Under the pieces are notes generated by a model, which saw nothing but the letters and a program-made list of their open reading frames with translations, searched no databases and was not told where the DNA came from. From positions 124,001-188,000 of the forward strand of contig NZ_JBHTIU010000012.1 in assembly GCF_042677205.1 (NCBI RefSeq): DNA of 64,000 bases, in the 5' to 3' direction. Shown in pieces: positions 1 to 8,060 of this stretch. A program made the position numbers and the translations under genes. Source of the stretch: Paenibacillus_L residui. Its GTDB lineage: Bacteria; Bacillota; Bacilli; Paenibacillales; NBRC-103111. The number at the start of each line of letters is the position of its first letter. Positions within the stretch are counted from its first letter, which is position 1.

Positions 1-565
1 AAAATTTCTCTTTCTTTCTGCCGTTTTGCTGAAAAAGCTTAATGAGCTGAAGAATGACCGGGATCAATTGTTCTGCAGCTAGACCCGACATAAACAGAAC
101 GCCAACGGTGGCTTTCAGGGACTTGCCCTCGCCGCCTACATAAATGTCATACTTGTCTTTCATTTTCACCACGCCAATATCCTTCAGCAATGGTTCGCTC
201 GTCCCCAAAGCACAGCCAGCATATCCTATCTTCAATGGACTCGGAACTTCATAACCGGCAATGGCGTCACCTAATGCTTTCGCAACATCAAGCCCCGCAT
301 CCTCGGCCCCCCGGCAAAAATTGCAAGCAATCAAGCTTTTGGTGAAAAATCCGGCCGGGTGAATTTCCAGTCCGGTCTCCCTCAGCTTTTGTTTTACTTC
401 TTCCAATTGATCTTCTTCCAGTTCCACATACAGTTGTTTAAAGGTGGTCAATTCGATCCTCGCGTCTTCGCCGACAATGGAACCGAGCACAGCCAGCTGT
501 TCCGGTTTGAATAATGTTCCTCCGATTTCAAAACCGGGAGTGATCGCAAACTTCGTTCTTGACAT
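1..565 (-). CDS. Nitrite/sulfite reductase-like siroheme protein, 3' end cut by window edge
   Basis: The first 188 residues are visible; the reading frame is open to the window edge. The start ATG at 563-565 has a GGAGGAGAGA ribosome binding site. The fold signature is that of the ferredoxin-like half domain plus 4Fe-4S/siroheme domain of nitrite and sulfite reductases: FTKSLIACNFCRGAEDAG near residue 95 supplies two cysteines, and GYAGCALGTSE followed by KDIGVV and YVGGEG near 130-160 is the second cluster region. In classical enzymes that second region reads GCxxxC; here the last cysteine is Thr, so only three candidate ligands are visible. Redox role is inferred from the family; the true substrate is unknown. 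A divergent czcD gene lies downstream on the other strand. Confidence 0.75.
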   Translation of the reverse strand, partial: MSRTKFAITPGFEIGGTLFKPEQLAVLGSIVGEDARIELTTFKQLYVELEEDQLEEVKQKLRETGLEIHPAGFFTKSLIACNFCRGAEDAGLDVAKALGDAIAGYEVPSPLKIGYAGCALGTSEPLLKDIGVVKMKDKYDIYVGGEGKSLKATVGVLFMSGLAAEQLIPVILQLIKLFQQNGRKKEKF

Positions 566-783
566 TTGTCTCTCCTCCGATATCTATTCACTTCGCCGCT
601 CGAACCAAGCCGAATGACTCATTTTATTGTTGGAATTCCAATCCCTTTCATTCCCGTGTCTTAACAAGAATGGGATGAAGCATATTTTTTACCTTTGCTA
701 GTTATTAGGATACCCCCGTATGGTATATTTGTCAATCGGTAATTTCTCTACTCCAACTTAAACTATTTAATGATTGTTAATCC

Positions 784-838
784 TTGACAAAATTCATTCC
801 ACTCCTCATAATGTGAATATGAACATATGCTCATATAT
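784..838 (+). promoter_or_regulatory. czcD promoter with ArsR/SmtB-type metal operator
   Basis: TTGACA (784-789) and CATAAT (807-812) are 17 bp apart, a good sigma-A promoter. Directly over the expected transcription start lies an inverted repeat, ATATGA (817-822), eight bases, TCATAT (831-836). This resembles the operators of ArsR/SmtB zinc sensors such as CzrA. It sits 68 bp before the czcD start. Inference: zinc- or cobalt-inducible repression of czcD by a sensor encoded elsewhere, as no arsR-type gene is in the window. The rest of the 566-904 gap shows nothing else. Confidence 0.65.
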
Positions 839-904
839 TAAATTTTGGAGTTGAGTGAATAATAACTTCTTAACAGGCCATTAACCTATCAGGAGGAGAT
901 TAGA

Positions 905-1855
905 ATGCACCATCATCATAACCATCCCCACGACCATGGCCATCACCACCAACACGGGCACGGACATCATCATCACGACCGCAGCAGAGAAGGAAACAAA
1001 AAAGGGTTAACTATTGCTTTGCTCATCACTTCGGGTATTATGCTGCTAGAGTTTTTCGGTGGGTTAATAACGAACAGCCTGGCGCTCTTGTCTGATTCGG
1101 GACATATGCTGAGTGATGCCAGTTCGCTTTTGCTAAGCTTGATTGCCATTTGGTTTGCGACCCGGCCGGCCTCTCCCAACAAAACTTACGGGTTTTACCG
1201 TTTTGAGATTTTAGCCGCTTTGTTTAACGGAGTTACGTTATTTGTCATTGCCGGATTTATTACTTGGGAGGCCATTCAGCGTTTTTACGATCCGCCGACG
1301 GTTGCCAGCGGTTCGATGATGATAATTGCTTCCATCGGGCTTCTCGCCAATTTGTTAAGCGCGTGGACACTGATGCGCAAAGGCGATGTCAAAAACAACG
1401 TCAACCTTCGCAGCGCTTACCTGCATGTGATCGGTGACGCATTGGGCTCTGTAGGTGCTATCCTTGCCGGAATCATCATGCTGTTGTTTGGCTGGTATGC
1501 TGCTGACCCTATTATTTCCGTGCTGGTTGCCTTATTGATCTTGAAAAGCGCTTGGGGAATTATTAAACATACGGTTCATATTTTGATGGAGGGCACGCCG
1601 ATTACTATTGACCAAACGGAAGTGAAAGAAGCTTTGGGAAGCATCGACGGAGTGGTTGATGTACATGATCTGCACATTTGGACGATTACATCGGGACTGG
1701 ATTCATTAAGCTGCCATATCCTCATCGAAGATCATATGGACAGTCAAAAAATTTTACAGGCCGCCATTCACATCATCGAGGAGAAATTTAAGATTCGGCA
1801 TACCACCATTCAAATTGAAACTTCTGCAATTCATCACGAGGAAATGACCGTTTAA
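905..1855 (+). CDS. czcD: Cation diffusion facilitator, zinc/cobalt exporter CzcD
   Basis: A 316-aa cation diffusion facilitator that would export Zn2+, Co2+ or Cd2+ by proton antiport across the cell membrane. The first 27 residues are almost half histidine, a cytosolic metal-binding tail. Six membrane segments follow between about residues 35 and 215. The intramembrane zinc site is visible as LLSDSGHMLSD (about 60-70) and the paired HVIGDALGS (about 176-184). The C-terminal 90 residues form the cytosolic ferredoxin-like dimer domain. The start has AGGAGGAGA upstream. An operator-like palindrome overlaps its promoter, and a terminator follows. Family length is about 300 aa, so it is complete. 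Confidence 0.93.
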   Translation: MHHHHNHPHDHGHHHQHGHGHHHHDRSREGNKKGLTIALLITSGIMLLEFFGGLITNSLALLSDSGHMLSDASSLLLSLIAIWFATRPASPNKTYGFYRFEILAALFNGVTLFVIAGFITWEAIQRFYDPPTVASGSMMIIASIGLLANLLSAWTLMRKGDVKNNVNLRSAYLHVIGDALGSVGAILAGIIMLLFGWYAADPIISVLVALLILKSAWGIIKHTVHILMEGTPITIDQTEVKEALGSIDGVVDVHDLHIWTITSGLDSLSCHILIEDHMDSQKILQAAIHIIEEKFKIRHTTIQIETSAIHHEEMTV

Positions 1856-1890
1856 CAGGTTCCGCCGTTTCTAAATATGGTCAACAAAAC

Positions 1891-1931
1891 AGCGTCCCCT
1901 GAACCTTTCTTCATGGGACGCTTTACTTTTT
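1891..1931 (+). terminator. Intrinsic terminator after czcD
   Basis: AGCGTCCC at 1891-1898 pairs with GGGACGCT at 1915-1922, followed by a T-rich stretch (TTACTTTTT). It lies 36 bp after the czcD stop. Confidence 0.7.
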
Positions 1932-1980
1932 CAATGTTGATGACGACAACCCATCTGTATTTAATTTGTCAGGGCTAGTT

Positions 1981-2700
1981 TTAATTAATTGTAAAATTGA
2001 CTCCATATAAGGACAAGGCTGATTTTCTCGCGACACTTTGGGATGCGAAATTGTCCCATGATGTACTGTATAAAGGGAGTCTTCCCATCCTTCTTACCTC
2101 TGTCGCCCATCCAGCAACGACGGCAGCGGCATATCCCCTACCACGATATCCTTCCAAGGTCTCAAGCCCTGCTTCATGTGCTCTGGAAGTGATGCGAACG
2201 CTGCGGCAGATGGACACGGCCCGCCCTTCGCGCACAAGCCCAATACAAGGCTGCGCGCTGTCTATTTCCGATGTTAACCATTCGAAATCGCCATGCAAAA
2301 ATTCCTTCATATTATCCCGGGTAATACTGATCACTTGCATGGCCGGCGCGGCCTGGGCCGGAACCAGATAACAGGGCCCCATCGTAAACCTTTCTCCTTG
2401 GAGAAGGCTCATATAGGCTTCAAAATGTTTCGGTTTCGTCCGAAAATCACTGACGATCGGTTCATCGGCACATAACTCTTCCAGCTGCTCAATAACCTTC
2501 TCCGGGACATCATACCGAAATCGGCAGAGAGCCGTCCCCTCTATAGTTCGACCCAAGAAAAAGCGGGCGGCGGGATCCTCTCCGGACCAAGGCTCGTTTA
2601 TAGTAAGCAGCCTCTTATTTCGGTCATGGGTAAACAGCGCTTCAACATGGAGCTCCATCAGTTCCACGGCGGTTGGTTTAATTTCTTCCCGATCCCTCAA
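1981..2700 (-). CDS. GNAT-family acetyltransferase
   Basis: A 239-aa protein whose last third carries the acetyl-CoA loop of GNAT enzymes: LEGYRGRGYAAAVVAGWA near residues 185-200, then a segment ending in STSWDNFASQSVARKSAL, where an Asn helps bind CoA. The N-terminal half matches no domain I can name. The layout fits the FR47-like group that acetylates an amine or amino-acid-like substrate, but the substrate cannot be read from sequence. Its ATG overlaps the stop of the small upstream ORF as ATGA, which suggests translational coupling. Confidence 0.85.
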   Translation of the reverse strand: MRDREEIKPTAVELMELHVEALFTHDRNKRLLTINEPWSGEDPAARFFLGRTIEGTALCRFRYDVPEKVIEQLEELCADEPIVSDFRTKPKHFEAYMSLLQGERFTMGPCYLVPAQAAPAMQVISITRDNMKEFLHGDFEWLTSEIDSAQPCIGLVREGRAVSICRSVRITSRAHEAGLETLEGYRGRGYAAAVVAGWATEVRRMGRLPLYSTSWDNFASQSVARKSALSLYGVNFTIN

Positions 2701-2918
2701 GCTTTCACCTCACAAACCTCTCTATCTCTAATAACAATCCCAGTGCATGTACCACTCCCATCCGTACGCGATCTGTACAAGTACAGATTGCCGTTGTCCC
2801 CAATCATAAAGCGAGGCTTCTCTTCCGATGCAATCTGCATTACGTATTGGTACTCCTTCAATGAGATCGGAGATTGGATGTAGGACGGATAACCGCCGGT
2901 TTTAGTAAACGGCTCCAT
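2697..2918 (-). CDS. Small conserved-looking hypothetical protein, 73 aa
   Basis: The ORF is open from a TTG at 2978, but the ATG at 2916-2918 is the better start: it has GGGAGGG about ten bases upstream. The resulting 73-aa protein starts MEPFTKTGGYPSYIQSP and ends in CEVKA. It is soluble, without signal peptide or membrane segment, and I recognise no family. The stop overlaps the start of the acetyltransferase gene by four bases, so the two are probably translated as a pair. It could be a partner of the acetyltransferase. Confidence 0.6.
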   Translation of the reverse strand: MEPFTKTGGYPSYIQSPISLKEYQYVMQIASEEKPRFMIGDNGNLYLYRSRTDGSGTCTGIVIRDREVCEVKA

Positions 2919-3002
2919 TCTGATGATTTCCCTCCCATTAGCCATGTTCGAACAAGCAGTCAGCAATTTCCACATCAATCCATTTACACCTAGTTCGCAT
3001 CT

Positions 3003-3542
3003 TTAAGGTGCTTGCCGCCCACCGGCAGCCTTATAAACCTTTGTATACAAGATTTCTCTATACAGGACAAACTCCGCTTCCGTGAGAGATTGAGGATAGC
3101 TCATGATTTTAAGCGGCAAATCCGGCTGTCCTGTCTGAAGAGGCGGCTGCACATATTCGAAAGAATTGAGTTGAAACCCCAATCGCTCGTAAAAGCTTAT
3201 TCTCCGCTGCGCCAAATCGGTATCAGGGGGTTCCACCTCCAGTATTACATGCTTTGCGGACTCTCCGATATATGTGCTCATCAACTTCCCTCCGATACCG
3301 CTCCCTCTAGTATTCGGATCGACGGCAATATGTTCCACAAAGCGGAACTGGGGAAATTCCCATACAGCCATGAAAGCAATAATGTTGTTATTGTCATCCG
3401 TTTCCGTAATGAGACGATAATGCGGATCGGCTAGCAGCTCCTTCTGTCCGGCATAAGTTCTCCGCTCACTGTCAGGAAATGAGGCTTTCATTATGGCGTA
3501 AACTTTATCAAATTCTCTAATGTTCATAATGATCAGATTCAT
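3003..3542 (-). CDS. GNAT-family acetyltransferase
   Basis: A 179-aa single-domain GNAT protein. The acetyl-CoA binding loop is RGSGIGGKLM at about residues 86-95, preceded by the beta strand VEHIAVDPNT, and followed by the beta-5 region VILEVEPPDTDLAQRRISFYERLGF, where YERLGF is the typical C-terminal GNAT signature. The start is uncertain: ATG at 3540-3542 or the ATG five codons later (3525-3527); neither has an ideal ribosome binding site. Substrate unknown. It lies 24 bp upstream of the 73-aa ORF's longest frame and runs the same way, so a small operon of three genes is possible. Confidence 0.85.
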   Translation of the reverse strand: MNLIIMNIREFDKVYAIMKASFPDSERRTYAGQKELLADPHYRLITETDDNNNIIAFMAVWEFPQFRFVEHIAVDPNTRGSGIGGKLMSTYIGESAKHVILEVEPPDTDLAQRRISFYERLGFQLNSFEYVQPPLQTGQPDLPLKIMSYPQSLTEAEFVLYREILYTKVYKAAGGRQAP

Positions 3543-3636
3543 CCTTATCTAAGCTGTTTTATAGGGCATGACGGACCTTGCGCCGATTACTGAATGATCT
3601 TTGATTCTTGGTTGTCTTCCTTCAACCTAAGGCCGC

Positions 3637-4236
3637 TTAATAGACCTCGTAGTTTTGTCCGGTTTGAGCTCCCTCTACACTTTTTCTATAGGCAAGTGCT
3701 ACCCGGCTGGCAGGAACGGCTTCAAAGCCCGGGAAAAACTCACCATATTTGTCCCATGATTCTTGCAAAACGTTGGGGCTAACGCTATTGATGCGAATTC
3801 CCCTTGGCATTTCAATGGCTGCAGATTTGACGAACGCCTTAACACCTCCATTAGCCATTGCAGCAGATGCTCCTAGAGGAATCGGATCATCCATCATAAT
3901 TCCGGTTGTTAAAGTGAAGCTTCCGCCGTCATTCATATACTCCATGCCCAAAAGTACCAGGTTAATCTGACCTTTGAGCTTGCTTTCGATTCCTATTTCA
4001 TTTAACTCCGGGGTTAATTCCGTAATGGGTGCAAAATGTGCACCGCCTGTTGTACTCACTACGGCATCTATTTTACCGATTTGTTCATACATATTCTTAA
4101 TACTAACAACGGATGTAATATCGACTGAAACATCCTGACCATTTCTTCCGGCACGAATGATTTCGTGCTTTTTTTCTAATTCCTGAATGACCGCTTGTCC
4201 GATCGTGCCGCTTGCTCCAACAACGACTATCTTCAT
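3637..4236 (-). CDS. Short-chain dehydrogenase, atypical 199-aa type
   Basis: The frame is open further up, but ATG at 4234-4236 is the start, with AGAGGGA upstream and the nucleotide-binding motif immediately after: MKIVVVGASGTIGQAV. The Rossmann fold motif GxxGxxG is intact. The usual catalytic YxxxK is changed: the corresponding segment reads NGGVKAF, keeping Lys but not Tyr. It is followed by ELPRG-like text MPRGIRINSVSPNVL, typical of this short subfamily. It could be an NADP-dependent oxidoreductase or a non-catalytic nucleotide-binding relative. Substrate unknown. Confidence 0.85.
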   Translation of the reverse strand: MKIVVVGASGTIGQAVIQELEKKHEIIRAGRNGQDVSVDITSVVSIKNMYEQIGKIDAVVSTTGGAHFAPITELTPELNEIGIESKLKGQINLVLLGMEYMNDGGSFTLTTGIMMDDPIPLGASAAMANGGVKAFVKSAAIEMPRGIRINSVSPNVLQESWDKYGEFFPGFEAVPASRVALAYRKSVEGAQTGQNYEVY

Positions 4237-4492
4237 TATCCAATCCCTCTTTCCGGTTGATAATTCGTTGCCATTATATTGTAGCACAATCCTGATATGA
4301 CCCAAAAATGCGGCACCATCTTATGACGAATGAAGCTTAGGACTGCTTCGTCAGTCTTCCTTCATCCAGCCTGTATACAGTCCCTCCAAACCGCCAGGCT
4401 TTTATTTTTGCAGACTGCGTGGAATTTTATGGTATAATATATGAAACGAAGTTTCACCTAATAAAACCAATAGTGAGAGGAGCTCGTTTAAA

Positions 4493-5284
4493 ATGCCGAT
4501 CAACTTTCACGATGACAAAAACAGGCGGACCTATGCAGCAAGAATTTCCGATGAATCCTGGGTCTCTTTAATGAAAGAGATGGTGGAAGTATCGAATAAA
4601 CGGGTTGCGGATATTGGCTGCGGTGGGGGCATTTACACGAAAGCTTTGATTGAAATGGGGGCAACTCAAGCTATCGGTGTAGATTTCTCGGAAGTAATGT
4701 TAAAAGGCGCTATGGAGAATTGCAAAAATACTCCCAACGCTGCATTCCTTCTTGGAAATGCTTATCATTCCAACCTGACTGCAAATGAATTCGATATCGT
4801 GTTGGAAAGAGCATTAATCCACCACCTGAGCGACTTGGATGCCTGCTTCAAAGAAGCCAACCGCATTATGAAAACTGGCGGCATTCTCATCGTTCAGGAC
4901 AGAACTCCCGAAGATTGTTTGCTGCCCGGGGATGAAAATCATATAAGAGGTTATTTTTTCGAAAAATTCCCCCGATTGATTGAAAAAGAAATAGCTCGCA
5001 GGTATGACGTAAATCAAGTACAGCAAGCACTGGAATCGAATGGATTTCGTCTGGACAAAACGGTTTCCATCCGGGAGATAAGACGTGTGTATGATCATTT
5101 CGAAGCATTAAATACCGACCTACTTCTAAGAACCGGCCGCTCCATTCTTCATGAATTGACGGATGATGAACTTCTCGATTTGATATCGTTCATAAAAGAT
5201 AAGCTCAGTGGTTATAAAGCTCCTATTGTTGAAAAAGATTCATGGACAATATGGTTTGCTGTAAAAATTAATTCCCGGTATTAG
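4493..5284 (+). CDS. Class I SAM-dependent methyltransferase
   Basis: A 263-aa soluble protein. Motif I, VADIGCGGGIYTKAL, is at residues 38-52, with the acidic residue closing the next strand in IGVDFS (about 60-65) and motif IV-like FDIVLERALIHHL at about 100-112. The arrangement matches Methyltransf_11/25 proteins that methylate small molecules. The acceptor cannot be read. The start has GAGAGGAGCTC upstream. Directly after its stop begins a tandem palindromic repeat. Confidence 0.87.
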   Translation: MPINFHDDKNRRTYAARISDESWVSLMKEMVEVSNKRVADIGCGGGIYTKALIEMGATQAIGVDFSEVMLKGAMENCKNTPNAAFLLGNAYHSNLTANEFDIVLERALIHHLSDLDACFKEANRIMKTGGILIVQDRTPEDCLLPGDENHIRGYFFEKFPRLIEKEIARRYDVNQVQQALESNGFRLDKTVSIREIRRVYDHFEALNTDLLLRTGRSILHELTDDELLDLISFIKDKLSGYKAPIVEKDSWTIWFAVKINSRY

Positions 5285-5603
5285 AGGTAGCTTTTTATGC
5301 CAATTAGAAAGCGGTTCATTTTAATGTTTAAATGAACTTCAACTTTCTAATGTGGTAAAAAAAGCTTTTAACGAAGCCTTTTCAAAGGTGAATAACCCGG
5401 TTTTAGAGGTAGCTTTTTATGCCAATTAGAAAGCGGTTCATTTTAATGTTTAAATGAACTTCAACTTTCTAATGTGGTAAAAAAAGCTTTTAACGAAGCC
5501 CTTTCGAAGATGAATAACCCGGTATTAGAGGTAACTTTTTATGCCAATTAGAAAGCGGTTCATTTTAATGTTTAAATGAACTTCAACTTTCTAATGTGGT
5601 AAA
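5281..5603 (+). repeat. Three tandem copies of a 122-bp palindromic repeat
   Basis: Three cores begin at 5281, 5403 and 5525 (period 122 bp); the third is cut after the palindrome. Each core is one long hairpin: AGCTTTTTATGCC and AATTAGAAAG on the left pair with CTTTCTAATGTGGT and AAAAAAGCT on the right, around an inner palindrome GTTCATTTTAA/TTTAAATGAAC. The linker ends AATAACCCGGT. A diverged two-copy array lies at 43366-43611. The array begins in the last bases of the methyltransferase gene. No ORF or transposase is associated, so it is MITE- or REP-like by structure only. Confidence 0.9.
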
Positions 5604-5659
5604 CTTAAACATAGACTGTAGCGCAAGGAATATTCATTTCCCCGGAAGGAGCCTCCATC

Positions 5660-6847
5660 ATGCGGTTATGGCAGGATTTGCGGGCGTTTCTAAAAATTAA
5701 AGGAGCCTGGGTTCTGGTGCTGACCCTGCTGTTCTACGGGATCGGGACAGGAATTCTCGCTCCTATGAATGCGATATATTTGCAGGATTCGGTAGGGCTT
5801 GGCAAGCTGGAGATCGCTTCGATTTACTCCATATCGCTGTTTCTGAATATGGTTCTGACGATTTCGGTCGGCATAGTAAGCGACCGGATGAAGCGCAAAA
5901 AAACGATTCCGCTCGTGGCGGCTGTTCTTTGCATGACCGGAATCATCATCTATATGGGCGCTTCCAGCTATGTGCCTGCGTTAATCGGAATGTGTCTCGC
6001 CATGGCTCCGTCCGGGATGATCATGGGGCAGCTGTTCGCCATGGCCCGCAGTCATTTTACGAAGTTCGCTCCGGATGTAGTGGAAATCTCGCAAATTTGG
6101 CTAAGGGCTACGTATAGCGTCGGCTTCTTTACCGGGCTGCTGTTGGGTGCGAATCTGTTCCTGATCGCCACTTTTCAAGGCGTGCTGTGGGGTAATTTGG
6201 CGGGGTATGCGGCACTGTTTGCGCTGTTATTGTTTTACCGGGAAATTACGGCCGACTCTTCCGCCGGCAAGAGAGCGGCTGGCGAACCCTTCTCGCTGGT
6301 TATGCTGTTTGCGATTTTACTGTTGTCCTGCGCCGACGCCATTCGCGGACTATATCTGCCGCTTGTGATTAACGTCCGGTTCGGCAACCCCGAATTGATG
6401 TCTTACATTTGGAGCACCCAGGCGGTCTTCGAGTTATTATTTATGACGATGGCCGGCTATTGGGCGGCTAAATACGGCAGCAAGCCGATTATTTTGCTTG
6501 GAAGCCTGTTTGCGCTGGGAACCTATGTTACATATACGGTAAGCGAATCCTTGCCGGTCTTTTTCATCGTACAGCCGCTGTATTCTTTTTTCGTCTCGGT
6601 GCTTTACGGTGTCGGTATGGGATATGTGCAGCGCATGTTCATTCACAGGACGGGATTCGGGGCCAGCCTGTATGTATTTATTTCCCAGACCGCATCTCTG
6701 ATCGGATATTTCCTGCCTCTGCTGATCAAAGGCATTACGCCGCAAATTTTTTGGATTCCGGCGCTGCTGATCGTTCTTTCGATTATGCTGATGGTCAAAG
6801 TGCTATACAGCGAACGCATGAAACCGGGAAGAACGGTGGAAGGATGA
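5660..6847 (+). CDS. Major facilitator superfamily transporter
   Basis: A 395-aa integral membrane protein with about 12 hydrophobic segments. The MFS loop 2-3 signature is visible as GIVSDRMKRKKTIPL near residues 77-90 (D-R-x-x-R/K-K pattern). Length is normal for a drug- or sugar-efflux MFS carrier. The start ATG is preceded by GGAAGGAGCC. The substrate is unknown. A truncated fosB-like gene begins on the opposite strand right at its stop codon, which suggests that a deletion or rearrangement joined the two. Confidence 0.87.
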   Translation: MRLWQDLRAFLKIKGAWVLVLTLLFYGIGTGILAPMNAIYLQDSVGLGKLEIASIYSISLFLNMVLTISVGIVSDRMKRKKTIPLVAAVLCMTGIIIYMGASSYVPALIGMCLAMAPSGMIMGQLFAMARSHFTKFAPDVVEISQIWLRATYSVGFFTGLLLGANLFLIATFQGVLWGNLAGYAALFALLLFYREITADSSAGKRAAGEPFSLVMLFAILLLSCADAIRGLYLPLVINVRFGNPELMSYIWSTQAVFELLFMTMAGYWAAKYGSKPIILLGSLFALGTYVTYTVSESLPVFFIVQPLYSFFVSVLYGVGMGYVQRMFIHRTGFGASLYVFISQTASLIGYFLPLLIKGITPQIFWIPALLIVLSIMLMVKVLYSERMKPGRTVEG

Positions 6848-6979
6848 AACACGTGTACAAGCCAATTTCCTGCCTTCGACCAATAGCCTTGCATTAAACA
6901 GCTCCTTGTAAAACTTAATGGATTTTTCTAAATCAGTTACAGAAAAAAGCAGATGGTTAATGCCACCGACCTTCAACAT
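6803..6979 (-). pseudogene. fosB: Truncated fosB-like metallothiol transferase (N-terminal fragment)
   Basis: Reading the minus strand from ATG at 6977-6979 gives MLKVGGINHLLFSVTDLEKS, then IKFYKELFNA, LLVEGRKLA and a stop at 6803-6805. This is the N-terminus of FosB-type fosfomycin thiol transferases: start, first metal-ligand His (INH), and the L-V-x-GRKLA segment. FosB is about 140 aa; only about 45 residues are homologous, up to about position 6845. The remaining codons are antisense to the last codons of the MFS gene. The ribosome binding site AGAGGGAAAG is intact. Two of the three metal ligands are lost, so it is non-functional. Confidence 0.75.
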
Positions 6980-7314
6980 TCTTTCCCTCTACTCCAATCA
7001 TACGGCAGCCATTCTTTCAACATAACCACTCCCCCACTATCGTCAATCACTTCCTTCTTCAAATTGCATCGTGGATTTGGCTTATAAATTCCCGACACCG
7101 CCGCATGGCGGCATAATATTCCCCTGGCTTTAGCAGCAAGGATTTTGCCCAAGCTTCCCGGACCGTTTCGTTATAAAGACAGCACGATCGCCTCCGCTGT
7201 ACCTTTTCAACGACAAGCCGTAAACAATCGTCCGGGCGAATGCCGTGCGCGTTTGGCCCGAAGGGGCATAGGTTATAGCAACGGCATACGTCATAATGAC
7301 AAGGAGGTCCGACG

Positions 7315-7911
7315 ATGAGCCGACAACACCGCAGCCGCAAACGGAACGGTTATGTCACGGTTCCGCTCTTAAGACGGATGGCCGCCTCTATGGTCCCTTT
7401 CTACCGAAAAATTGCCGCCAGCCGCAGTTATGCCAAAACCTGGTCGTCCGCCGTGCGCAAAGCCGACCTGGACCGTCTGGAAAAGATGTTCTATAAGACC
7501 GCTCCGGTGACAAGAAGAAGGGCGTCCCTATCGACGAACGGCATCGGGTATATGATAGGCTTCAATACCAAAGCCCCTATCCATGAATATGTCAACGCCA
7601 CCTCAATCCGCCCGGGGCACGTCCAATTCACTTTCAGCACCCCTATTCATCGTTTCATTTCCAGGGCTGTCCTTCCCCTCTACCGGGAAATCGCCTGTAA
7701 TCGCAAATTTGCCGCGAAGCTGGTGAGAGCTATCCGTTGCAATGACAACCGGATGGCCGATTGCCTGGTTCGCTGCTGCGTCCGCACCAAAGCGCTGCAT
7801 TTTGTTAGAATTGAAGATTCCGGCATTCTGATGGCCTTTAAGTTTTCCAAAGTCCCTTATCATTACTATAATGAATTTTACCGGTTCGATTTTGAACATA
7901 TGGAAAAATAA
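7315..7911 (+). CDS. Hypothetical basic protein with an internal duplication
   Basis: A 198-aa Arg/Lys-rich soluble protein of unknown family; the start has AAGGAGGTCC. It appears to be made of two related halves: VPFYRKIAASRSYAKTW at about 24-40 against LPLYREIACNRKFAAKL at about 122-138, then in each half a 20-residue stretch leading to NGIGYMIGF (first) and DSGILMAF (second). An aromatic, acidic tail closes the protein. No signal peptide, membrane segment or catalytic motif is visible. A spore-coat or nucleic-acid-binding role is possible but is only a guess from its charge. Confidence 0.7.
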   Translation: MSRQHRSRKRNGYVTVPLLRRMAASMVPFYRKIAASRSYAKTWSSAVRKADLDRLEKMFYKTAPVTRRRASLSTNGIGYMIGFNTKAPIHEYVNATSIRPGHVQFTFSTPIHRFISRAVLPLYREIACNRKFAAKLVRAIRCNDNRMADCLVRCCVRTKALHFVRIEDSGILMAFKFSKVPYHYYNEFYRFDFEHMEK

Positions 7912-7941
7912 GCAGAGGCGGCCTCTGGCCGCTTCTGCTTT
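7911..7941 (+). terminator. Strong GC-rich hairpin after the duplicated hypothetical gene
   Basis: AGCAGAGGCGGCC (7911-7923), loop TCT, GGCCGCTTCTGCT (7927-7939), then only TTT. It overlaps the stop codon. The stem is very strong but the U-tract is short. Confidence 0.6.
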
Positions 7942-8060
7942 AGCATGGTCCCGTACTTAAGGGGAACGGAATAGCGTTCCAGCAATTTTGCGGCGATAGC
8001 CCAATCCTCCTTTATTTGATACACTGGTGCTTAGAATATCCATAGACAGGGGGACTTGCT

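Noticed and set aside
5281..5603. CRISPR array
   Set aside because: Units are contiguous long palindromes with a conserved linker, not short repeats with unique spacers, and no cas gene is present.
7059..7340. 93-aa minus-strand ORF, Cys- and Arg-rich, antisense to the start of the 198-aa gene
   Set aside because: No ribosome binding site and it overlaps the strong AAGGAGG start on the plus strand; its cysteine-rich N-terminus looks like out-of-frame text.
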